Shown here: positions 6,899-12,188 of the stretch, one piece after another
Position numbering within the stretch: position 1 is the first letter of the stretch
Layout: every line of letters begins with the position of its first letter
NCBI GenBank assembly: GCA_029933115.1
Contig: JAOZOT010000068.1
Location: 1-12,188 of the forward strand
Length of the DNA: 12,188 nt
From: Anaerolineae bacterium
GTDB lineage: Bacteria; Chloroflexota; Anaerolineae; E26-bin7
Direction of reading: 5' to 3'
Translations under genes and position numbers: made by a program
The notes under the pieces: model-generated
Told to the model about the DNA's origin: nothing
What the model saw: only the letters and a program-made list of their open reading frames with translations
Databases searched by the model: none

Positions 6899-7828
6899 GT
6901 GTTACGATTTATCGGCAAACGTTTGCTGGCCTCCATCCCCGTGCTGTGGGGTGTGACTACCCTGGTTTTTCTGGCCATTCATCTCCTGCCCGGCGATCCG
7001 GCCGAACTGATGTTGGCTGAATCAGGAGGGTCGGCCGAATCCATCGCCTATTTGCGAACCCAATTGGGCCTCGATGATCCCCTCTACGTCCAATATGGCC
7101 GCTTCTTGCTAAATACTCTACGCGGCGATTTGGGCCGTTCCATCTTCACCAATCGTCCCGTCTTGCAGACTATCTTGGAGCAGTTGCCTAGCACCATCGA
7201 GTTGGCCCTGGCGGCTATGCTGATGGCTGTTGTCCTGGGCACCGGATTGGGGATTCTGGCCGCTCTGAATCACAATTCGTGGCTGGACAATATTTGCATG
7301 GCCATCGCTGTGGCGGGGGTGTCTGTGCCTATTTTCTGGTCAGGATTGCTGTTGATCCTGCTCTTTTCTTCGACGTTGCATTGGCTGCCGGCCACGGGGC
7401 AAGGGGGCTTGAGGCATCTGCTCATGCCTGCTGCCGTACTGGGCTTCGCCTCATCTGGAACCATCGCCCGCCTGGTCCGCTCCGGCCTGCTGGAGGTGCT
7501 GCAAAAGGAATACATCACCACGGCCAGGGCCAAAGGTCTCAGCGAGCGATTGATATTTTACCGCCACGCCCTCAAGAACGCCCTCATCCCGGTCATTACG
7601 GTGGTGGGATTGCAATTCGGCTTCCTGCTGGGCGGTGCGGTGGTCACCGAGACGGTTTTCTCCCGGCAAGGCATCGGCCGTTTGATCGTGGACGCTATCC
7701 TGTGGAAGGATTTCCCGCTGGTTCAGGGCGGTGTGCTGTTGGCCGCAGTGACCTACACCCTGGTCAATCTGCTGGTAGATATCTCCTACGCCTTCGCCGA
7801 CCCTCGTATCCGCCACGACGAGTTGTGA
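6899..7828 (+). CDS. ABC transporter permease, DppB/OppB type
   Basis: A 309-residue inner-membrane permease. The N-terminus LRFIGKRLLASIPVLWGVTTLVF is the typical opening of DppB/OppB/NikB proteins, with a first helix at about 9-30, followed by the LPGDPAE loop. Further hydrophobic helices lie near 99-122, 132-160, 174-190, 228-250 and 278-300. The EAA loop that docks on the ATPase is at about 205-232 (EYITTARAKGLSERLIFYRHALKNAL). The start is GTG at 6899 with no strong Shine-Dalgarno sequence. The reading agrees with family length and the conserved first residues. The next permease gene begins one base after the stop, so the two are translationally linked. Confidence 0.93.
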   Translation: MLRFIGKRLLASIPVLWGVTTLVFLAIHLLPGDPAELMLAESGGSAESIAYLRTQLGLDDPLYVQYGRFLLNTLRGDLGRSIFTNRPVLQTILEQLPSTIELALAAMLMAVVLGTGLGILAALNHNSWLDNICMAIAVAGVSVPIFWSGLLLILLFSSTLHWLPATGQGGLRHLLMPAAVLGFASSGTIARLVRSGLLEVLQKEYITTARAKGLSERLIFYRHALKNALIPVITVVGLQFGFLLGGAVVTETVFSRQGIGRLIVDAILWKDFPLVQGGVLLAAVTYTLVNLLVDISYAFADPRIRHDEL

Positions 7829-7829
7829 G

Positions 7830-8723
7830 ATGACGAAGAAGCGCCGTTTCCCTATCCCAACTCGCAAGGGGCCACCGCCCAGAGAAATCCCTCCCCTCGT
7901 TACCCGGCGCCGGCTGCGACGAAACGTGGGGGCTTTGCTGGGCCTGTTCATTCTGGCCACCATAGTCGTCGCCGCTGCCTTTGCCCCTTTGATCGCTCCT
8001 CATGACCCCCTTGCGGTGGCTCCAGAAGCGCAACTGAAGCCTCCCAGCGCCGCCCACTGGGCCGGGACCGACCTGTTTGGGCGGGACGTCTTCAGCCGTT
8101 TGCTCTTCGGAGGACGGATTTCGCTGCTGGTGGGGGTTGTGGCTGTGCTCATTGCCTCCGTGCCAGGGACGGCCCTGGGCCTGATAGCCGGCTATTACCG
8201 GAGTTGGGTGGATGGCCTTATCATGAGGTTGATGGACTTGATGCTGTCCTTTCCTGGCATCCTGCTGGCTCTGGGCATCGTGGCTTTGCTGGGACCCGGT
8301 TTGCTCAACGTCATGATCGCCGTGGGTATCGCCGGCATCCCCAGCTACACCCGGCTGGTACGGGGCAGTGTGTTGGCGGTCAAGAGAAACCTGTATGTGC
8401 GAGCAGCGCGCACCATTGGTTGCCGGGATGGGCGCATCCTGCTCCGACACATTCTGCCCAACGTCCTGGCTCCCATCATTGTCCTGACTACTCTGGACAT
8501 TGCCTGGGCCATTCTCAACGCTTCTTCTCTGAGTTTCCTTGGCCTGGGGGCCCAACCCCCTACGCCTGAATGGGGAGCCATGTTGAGCGAGGGACGGGCC
8601 TACATGCACCAGGCGCCTTGGATCACTATTGCGCCGGGGCTGGCCATCATGCTCACTGTCCTTTCGGTCAACTTGCTGGGTGATGGGTTGCGTGACGCCC
8701 TTGACCCCCGCCTGCGGACGTGA
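7830..8723 (+). CDS. ABC transporter permease, DppC/OppC type
   Basis: A 297-residue partner permease. A basic, Pro-rich cytoplasmic N-tail (1-31) precedes helix 1 (about 32-56). APHDP and then HWAGTDLFGRDVFSRLLFG (about 76-94) are hallmark DppC/OppC sequences. The EAA loop is at about 190-215 (VRAARTIGCRDGRILLRHILPN). The C-terminus has the usual SSLSFLGLGAQPPTPEWGAML and the final GDGLRDALDPRLR motifs. Together with the preceding permease it would form the heterodimeric membrane channel. No DppD/DppF-type ATPase gene follows, so the energising subunits must be encoded elsewhere or be shared with another importer. It ends 26 nt before psuG, most likely in the same transcript. Confidence 0.94.
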   Translation: MTKKRRFPIPTRKGPPPREIPPLVTRRRLRRNVGALLGLFILATIVVAAAFAPLIAPHDPLAVAPEAQLKPPSAAHWAGTDLFGRDVFSRLLFGGRISLLVGVVAVLIASVPGTALGLIAGYYRSWVDGLIMRLMDLMLSFPGILLALGIVALLGPGLLNVMIAVGIAGIPSYTRLVRGSVLAVKRNLYVRAARTIGCRDGRILLRHILPNVLAPIIVLTTLDIAWAILNASSLSFLGLGAQPPTPEWGAMLSEGRAYMHQAPWITIAPGLAIMLTVLSVNLLGDGLRDALDPRLRT

Positions 8724-8749
8724 AGAGAATGGAGCGTGGGAGGTAAAGA

Positions 8750-9706
8750 ATGACTGACTGCCCATTGGTGTTTCACCCCGAGGTAAAAGCAGCGCTGGCT
8801 GAGGGACGGCCCGTCGTCGCCTTGGAGTCCACGCTGATCACCCACGGCTTCGCCTATCCAACCAACCTGGAAGCAGCGCGGGCCATGGAAGCAGCCATCC
8901 GGAGGGAGGGGGCGGTGCCGGCAACTATTGCCATTCTGGGGGGGCGGATTACGGTTGGACTGGCAGATGGGGAATTGGAGTATCTGGGCACACGGCCGCG
9001 CGAAGCTATCCGCAAGTGCAGTCGCCGCGATCTGCCCATTGCCGTGGGGCGTGGTGAGGACGCAGCGACCACAGTGGCCGGGACGATGGTCGTGGCCCAC
9101 AAAGCCGGCATTGAGGTTTTCGCCACCGGCGGTATCGGCGGTGTGCATCGGGGCCACCCTTTCGACGTGTCGGCCGACCTGACTGAGCTGGGCCGCACGC
9201 CGGTCACGGTGGTCTGTAGCGGGGCCAAGTCCATTCTAGACCTGCCGCTCACTCTGGAGGTGCTGGAGACCCAGGGAGTACCCGTAGTCGGCTATGGCAC
9301 TGATACGTTGCCTGCCTTCTACTCCTGTTCGAGCGGGTTGCCTGTTGACGTGCGGGTGGAAAGCCCGGAGGAGGTAGCAGCTATAGTGCAGGCGCGCCGG
9401 GCGCTGGGCCTGGCTCATGCCATCCTGGTGACAGTGCCGGTCCCGGCCAAAGATGCACTGCCCCGTGAGGAAGCAGAAGCGGCTATTGAGGAGGCCATCC
9501 GCCAAGCGGACGCGGCCGGCGTCGTCGGCAAGGACCTCACCCCTTTTGTCCTGGCTCGGATCGTTGAACTCACCGCCGGCCGCAGCCAGCAGGCCAACGT
9601 GGCTCTCCTGGTCAATAACGCCTGCGTTGCTGCCCGCATTGCCCAGGCGTTGGCAGGTTCCCAAGCGCTCTCGCCGAAAAAAAGCCCCTTTGCAGGACGG
9701 CCTTGA
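8750..9706 (+). CDS. psuG: Pseudouridine-5'-phosphate glycosidase
   Basis: A 318-residue PsuG. It reversibly cleaves the C-C glycosidic bond of pseudouridine 5'-phosphate to uracil and ribose 5-phosphate, so that modified nucleosides from RNA turnover can be reused. Catalytic residues known from E. coli align: E26 (ALEST), the Schiff-base lysine K160 (CSGAKSILDLP), N283 (QANVALLVNNA) and the Mn-binding D143 (VSADLTEL). HRGHPFDVSADL and GTDTLPAFY are family signatures. A good Shine-Dalgarno sequence (GGGAGGT) is 7 nt upstream of the ATG. The usual partner, pseudouridine kinase PsuK, is not in the window, either as a neighbour or fused. It is the last gene of the ABC transporter operon, which raises the possibility that the transporter brings in a nucleoside-like or nucleotide-derived ligand, although family-5 importers mostly carry peptides. 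Confidence 0.94.
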   Translation: MTDCPLVFHPEVKAALAEGRPVVALESTLITHGFAYPTNLEAARAMEAAIRREGAVPATIAILGGRITVGLADGELEYLGTRPREAIRKCSRRDLPIAVGRGEDAATTVAGTMVVAHKAGIEVFATGGIGGVHRGHPFDVSADLTELGRTPVTVVCSGAKSILDLPLTLEVLETQGVPVVGYGTDTLPAFYSCSSGLPVDVRVESPEEVAAIVQARRALGLAHAILVTVPVPAKDALPREEAEAAIEEAIRQADAAGVVGKDLTPFVLARIVELTAGRSQQANVALLVNNACVAARIAQALAGSQALSPKKSPFAGRP

Positions 9707-9801
9707 CGCTCAGGTAGAGTTGGTTGGCGTACCGGCTCCCTGCCCATTCCGCCTGAGATAGTCCTCCCACCTGAGAGCAAAGCAATCGCTTTCGGCCTCC
9801 A

Positions 9802-9841
9802 TCTTTCATTCTCCGTCTTCATTCTCCGCTCTTCACTCTCC
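9802..9841. repeat. Short tandem repeat of a 13-14-nt pyrimidine-rich unit at the cysK 3' end
   Basis: Three near-identical units lie end to end: 9802-9815, 9816-9828 and 9829-9841, built on TCTTCATTCTCCG with the last copy diverged (CTCTTCACTCTCC). The array lies in the psuG/cysK convergent gap and covers the cysK stop codon, so copy-number change could alter the cysK tail. Just before it a small stem (AAAGC/GCTTT around AATC, 9777-9790) is the only terminator-like element in this gap, and it is weak. Confidence 0.55.
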
Positions 9842-10765
9842 AGTCCCGAATAACTCTGTGCTCAAGTAGCGCTCCCCTGTATCGGGCAGGATGACCACGA
9901 TGAGCTTGCCTTCGCTTTCGGGCCTCCCTGCTACCTGCACGGCGGCGAAGGCCGCCGCACCAGAGGAGATACCGACCAGGATCCCTTCCTCCCGCGCCAG
10001 TCGGCGGGCCATCTCGGCCGCATTCTCATCGGCCACCTGAATCACTTCGTCAACCAAGTCCAGGCGCAAAACATCGGGGATGAAACCGGCACCGATGCCC
10101 TGAATTTTGTGAGGGCCGGGCTCTCCACCGGAAAGGACCGGCGAGGCAACTGGTTCCACAGCGATCGCTTTGAACTCCGGCTTGCGGGGCTTGATCACCT
10201 CGGCGATGCCGGTAATGGTGCCCCCTGTGCCCACGCCGGCCACAACGATGTTCACCTGACCGTCGGTGTCACGCCAGATTTCCTCGGCCGTGGTGCGGCG
10301 GTGAATCTCCGGGTTGGCCGGGTTCTTGAACTGCTGGGGGATAAAGTACCTGGGGTCCTGAGCTGCCAACTCCTCGGCCCGCTTCACTGCTCCGATCATC
10401 CCTTCTGAGCCTGGAGTCAGAATCAACTCGGCTCCCAAAGCCTTGAGCAGATTCCTGCGTTCCAGGCTCATGGTCTCTGGCATAGTCAGGGCCAGCTTGT
10501 AGCCCCTGGCTGCACATACAAAGGCCAGGGCGATGCCGGTGTTGCCGCTGGTTGGCTCCAAAATGATCGTGTCCTCTTGGATCAGCCCAGCCTGCTCTGC
10601 GGCGTCTATCATGCTGACGCCGATTCTATCTTTGACGCTGGATAGGGGGTTGAAAGATTCCAGCTTGGCCAGCACAGTCGCCCCCAGGCCCTCGGTGACT
10701 CTGTTCAATCTGACCAAGGGGGTGTTGCCAATGGTCTTGGTGATGTCGTCGTAGATCTTGCTCAT
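9833..10765 (-). CDS. cysK: Cysteine synthase A (O-acetylserine sulfhydrylase)
   Basis: A cytoplasmic PLP enzyme of about 310 residues that makes cysteine from O-acetylserine and sulfide. Counting from the longest frame, the PLP lysine is K47 in NPLSSVKDR, the substrate loop is TSGNTG (74-79), the phosphate-binding loop GVGTGGT is at 179-185, and the late GISSGAA motif is near 267-273. Length and order are standard. The frame extends upstream to a TTG at 10771. I chose the ATG at 10765 because GAGGAG (10779-10774) is then 8 nt away, whereas it is only 2 nt from the TTG. It lies 25 nt downstream of the original stop of the disrupted gltD-like gene and is the third gene from the IscR-like regulator, whose control it probably shares. 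This suggests cysteine supply is tied to Fe-S or sulfur status. Confidence 0.95.
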   Translation of the reverse strand: MSKIYDDITKTIGNTPLVRLNRVTEGLGATVLAKLESFNPLSSVKDRIGVSMIDAAEQAGLIQEDTIILEPTSGNTGIALAFVCAARGYKLALTMPETMSLERRNLLKALGAELILTPGSEGMIGAVKRAEELAAQDPRYFIPQQFKNPANPEIHRRTTAEEIWRDTDGQVNIVVAGVGTGGTITGIAEVIKPRKPEFKAIAVEPVASPVLSGGEPGPHKIQGIGAGFIPDVLRLDLVDEVIQVADENAAEMARRLAREEGILVGISSGAAAFAAVQVAGRPESEGKLIVVILPDTGERYLSTELFGTGE

Positions 10766-10790
10766 CGCCAATTCTCCTCTGTGAATGATA

Positions 10791-11389
10791 TTATGAACTC
10801 AGGTACCGGTGGATGCTGGCCGCCACCCTGCGCCCTTCTGCAATCGCAAACACAGCCAGATGTGACTCGCCTCGAAGATGGTGACCGCGTGTCCCAACTT
10901 GGCCAACTCCTCCGCCACCGTCAGGCCGGCCGGCCCCGACCCCACCACTGCCACGTGCCAGCCCGTCGGCGGAGGGATCTCTGGGATAGGCAGGCCCTCC
11001 GCTTCGCGCTGGTGATCGGCCACGAAAGCTTCCAACCGGCCCAGGCGGATGCTGTGGTCAATCTTGCCTACGGGGCAAGAGCTTTCGCACAAAAGTTCGT
11101 CGGGGCAAAGACGTCCGCATAGGTCTGGAAAGTTGCTGGTCTGGCGGTAGATGGCAGCGGCTTTGAGAAAATCGCCCCTCGCAATCTCCCGCATCGCAGC
11201 CGGGATGTCGTTGTGCAGCGGACAGGCCAGAAGGCAGGGTTGCGGTGAGGGACATTGGACGCAGCGAGACGCCTCCAGGCGGGCTGTCTCCGGAGAGAAG
11301 CCAAGACACGCCTCGTCGAAATCCTTGATTCGCTCTTCCACGGGCCGATAGTCGAGCCGTGGAGCTAGTATGTGCGCGTTGCTTTTCAT
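10791..11389 (-). pseudogene. Glutamate synthase small-subunit-like gene with internal out-of-frame deletion
   Basis: The N-terminal part is a clear Fe-S domain of the GltD/dihydropyrimidine-dehydrogenase type (Fer4_20). It has C43, C46, C52, C56 (CVQCPSPQPCLLAC), then C91, C95, C101, C105 (CGRLCPDELLCESSC), then the first FAD Rossmann motif VVGSGPAGL with acidic E173. Right after TIFEA, family homology stops. The frame continues as unrelated residues to a TGA at 10799. In another frame of the same strand the DNA encodes AIAEGRRVAASIHRYL and a TAA at 10791, which looks like the normal C-terminus of this family. Thus roughly 250-280 residues, carrying the NAD(P)H and most FAD-binding parts, appear deleted with a frameshift at the joint. 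Its ATG overlaps the regulator stop by 4 nt (ATGA). A 196-residue Fe-S protein could still be made, but redox activity is unlikely. An assembly collapse is the alternative. Confidence 0.75.
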
Positions 11390-11871
11390 GGTGCACTCTC
11401 CTTTTGATTGGGCGCTTTTGAAACACGAGGCGGCAGTCGGGGAAGGGATTTTTCTAATTCACGAGCCTGATCACACAAATCCTTCAGGGTGACAGAATCC
11501 AGAACCTCTGCCACTTTATCCGAGAGCCTCTCCCAGAGCAGGTGGGTCACACAGCTATCGGCGCGGTGGCAAGTGGTCTCCTGGTGGGGAGCCACACAAT
11601 GTACCAATGCGATTGGCCCTTCCACCGTCCTGATGATGTCTCCGGCCTTTATCTGCTCTGCGCTTTTAGCCAGGAGGTAGCCGCCTCCTGGCCCCTTGAC
11701 GCTCTCGATGAACCCTGCTCGCCTGAGTTTCACAAACAACTGCTCGATGTAATGAGCTGAGATTTCCTGCCGCTCAGCGATGTCACTCCTGAGGACCGGT
11801 CCCTCATCTGCGTGCAAAGCCAGATCCACCATAGCTCGTAGAGCATACCTTCCCCTGGTAGAAAGCCGCAT
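11386..11871 (-). CDS. Rrf2 family transcriptional regulator, IscR-like with Fe-S ligands
   Basis: A 161-residue Rrf2 protein: the winged helix-turn-helix at the N-terminus (MRLSTRGRYALRAMVDLA, then EISAHYIEQLFVKLRRAGFI and GPGGGYLL at 60-67), a dimerisation helix and a variable tail. Three cysteines, C92, C101 and C107, and H110 in CVTH reproduce the IscR cluster set (C92, C98, C104, H107), so it probably holds a [2Fe-2S] cluster and senses Fe-S, oxidant or sulfur status. The ATG is preceded by GAGGAGGAG at 5-nt spacing. The stop overlaps the next start (ATGA), and cysK follows. Its promoter at 11910-11938 is overlapped by an IscR type 1-like dyad, implying autorepression. A CymR-like cysteine regulator is the alternative, but CymR lacks these cysteines. 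Confidence 0.93.
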   Translation of the reverse strand: MRLSTRGRYALRAMVDLALHADEGPVLRSDIAERQEISAHYIEQLFVKLRRAGFIESVKGPGGGYLLAKSAEQIKAGDIIRTVEGPIALVHCVAPHQETTCHRADSCVTHLLWERLSDKVAEVLDSVTLKDLCDQARELEKSLPRLPPRVSKAPNQKESAP

Positions 11872-11909
11872 GGGGGCTCCTCCTCGGTTGACAATGGTTT
11901 GCGTGCATC

Positions 11910-11938
11910 ATTTTAGCATAGTTGAGTAATCTTGTCAA
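11910..11938 (-). promoter_or_regulatory. Promoter of the Rrf2 regulator-gltD-like-cysK unit
   Basis: On the minus strand, TTGACA (11938-11933) is separated by 17 nt from TAAAAT (11915-11910), one mismatch from the -10 consensus. Transcription should start around 11903, about 30 nt before the regulator ATG. The -35 box and most of the spacer lie inside the dyad at 11918-11942. Confidence 0.75.
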
Positions 11939-11942
11939 CTAT
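11918..11942. promoter_or_regulatory. IscR type 1-like operator over the regulator promoter
   Basis: A 25-bp site with perfect 8-bp arms, ATAGTTGA at 11918-11925 and TCAACTAT at 11935-11942, around a 9-nt centre. The E. coli IscR type 1 consensus, as I recall it, is also 25 bp, begins ATASYYGAC and ends GTCRRSTAT. This site keeps the ATA/TAT ends and the YYGA/TCRR blocks with few central mismatches. It covers the -35 box, a classical repressing position. A further GTTGACAA half-site lies at 11887-11894 in the leader. Confidence 0.65.
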
Positions 11943-11950
11943 TCTGCGAA

Positions 11951-12086
11951 AAATTGAACGGCCTCAACCATCAATCAAAATAAAAGGTGCCCCCAAGGGA
12001 ATTCGAATCCCTGTCGCAGCCTTGAAAGGGCTGTGTCCTAGTCCACTAGACGATGGGGGCACAATCCAAACAGCGCCGTTCAATTT
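11951..12086 (-). repeat. 12-bp perfect inverted repeat enclosing the tRNA gene
   Basis: AAATTGAACGGC at 11951-11962 is the exact reverse complement of 12075-12086. The right arm coincides with the predicted transcription start of the tRNA precursor (about 12086), so the RNA 5' end and the 3' trailer could pair. On the transcript the trailer arm is followed by two more U residues (total UUUUU), which may help termination. Confidence 0.6.
11988..12060 (-). tRNA. tRNA-Glu (anticodon TTC)
   Basis: A 73-nt cloverleaf reads on the minus strand: acceptor GCCCCCA pairing with TGGGGGC; a D-arm GTC...GAC; anticodon stem CAGCC/GGCTG with loop CTTTCAA giving anticodon TTC; variable loop CGAC; T-arm AGGGA/TCCCT with the TTCGAAT loop; discriminator A. 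The ATCGTCTAGTGG start and anticodon loop are typical of bacterial tRNA-Glu. The 3' CCA is not encoded (ACCT follows), so it must be added by nucleotidyltransferase. It charges glutamate for GAA/GAG codons. Confidence 0.96.
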
Positions 12087-12092
12087 GTAATT

Positions 12093-12121
12093 ATTCTACC
12101 CGAGAAGGGAGGAAAAGTCAA
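12093..12121 (-). promoter_or_regulatory. Promoter of tRNA-Glu
   Basis: On the minus strand, TTGACT (12121-12116) and TAGAAT (12098-12093), each one mismatch from consensus, are 17 nt apart. The predicted start near 12086 leaves a leader of about 25 nt before the tRNA 5' end at 12060. The spacer ends in GGG just before the -10 box, reminiscent of a GC-rich element but not diagnostic of stringent control, since the discriminator downstream (AATTACA) is AT-rich. Confidence 0.65.
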
Positions 12122-12134
12122 GTCACGCCTCCTA

Positions 12135-12186
12135 TTGACTTTACCCACAAGTGCTGAAGCCCCCACTGCGAGGTGGGGGTAAGTCA
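12135..12186. other. Nested palindrome at window edge: possible IS200/IS605-type end or a terminator
   Basis: The inner hairpin has a 7-bp stem, CCCCCAC 12160-12166 with GTGGGGG 12173-12179. The outer, imperfect pairing is TGACTTTACCCAC (12135-12147) with GTGGGGGTAAGTCA (12173-12186). The order GAAGCCCCC...GGGGGTAAGTCACA resembles the subterminal hairpin of IS200/IS605 (tnpB) elements, and TTAC just before 12145 is a target tetranucleotide known for IS608. No tnpA or tnpB lies in the window. An element continuing to the right, a solo remnant, or a plain terminator of a leftward gene beyond the edge all remain possible. Confidence 0.35.
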
Positions 12187-12188
12187 CA

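Noticed and set aside
7764..8765. 333-residue open frame on the minus strand
   Set aside because: It is antisense to the DppC-type permease, is rich in Gln/His/Arg as expected of a shadow frame, and has no family resemblance.
11068..11426. Alternative minus-strand frames over the gltD-like gene as separate small proteins
   Set aside because: They are out of frame with the cysteine-rich Fe-S domain, and their composition is that of shadow translations.

Overview
The window looks like a piece of a Chloroflexota (Anaerolineae or Dehalococcoidia-like) chromosome from an anaerobe. The evidence is indirect. Two proteins carry Pro/Thr-rich (PTPTPT) linkers typical of that phylum's surface proteins. 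A monofunctional Ni-Fe-S carbon monoxide dehydrogenase (CODH) is present. The coding sequence is fairly GC-rich, with good sigma70-type promoters and Shine-Dalgarno sites. This placement is inference and no taxonomic marker gene is present.

Left part (1-525): the last codons of an unknown upstream gene, a 75-residue single-pass membrane protein with a Pro/Thr tail, and a non-coding stretch with three hairpins. Minus-strand block (526-4810): a catalytic CODH subunit (cooS), then a DUF1786 actin-fold ATPase-like protein, then an MBL-fold hydrolase, probably one transcription unit with a strong hairpin after cooS. No cooF, cooC or acetyl-CoA synthase genes are visible.

Centre (4811-5139): a divergent regulatory region. 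A near-consensus promoter (TTGACA-N17-TATTAT) fires left into cooS, and another (TTGCCA-N17-TATAAT) fires right into an ABC transporter operon. Between the two -35 boxes lie three short GC-rich palindromic units. The rightward operon (5140-9706) encodes a family-5 substrate-binding lipoprotein, two DppB/DppC-type permeases and pseudouridine-5'-phosphate glycosidase (psuG). It has no ATPase genes.

Right part (9833-11871, minus strand): an Fe-S-type Rrf2/IscR-like regulator, a glutamate-synthase-small-subunit-like gene that appears to have lost its middle by an out-of-frame internal deletion, and cysteine synthase (cysK). The regulator's promoter overlaps a 25-bp dyad closely resembling an IscR type 1 site, suggesting Fe-S-dependent autoregulation of a cysteine/Fe-S unit. 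Upstream of it is tRNA-Glu(TTC) with its own promoter; the predicted precursor would have its 5' leader and 3' trailer paired by a 12-bp perfect inverted repeat. The window ends in a palindromic structure resembling an IS200/IS605-family end, or a terminator.

Most notable for follow-up: the disrupted gltD-like gene, the IscR-like operator, the divergent cooS/ABC control region, the cooS-DUF1786-MBL unit, and the tRNA-enclosing inverted repeat. I found no complete novel system that can be claimed with confidence.
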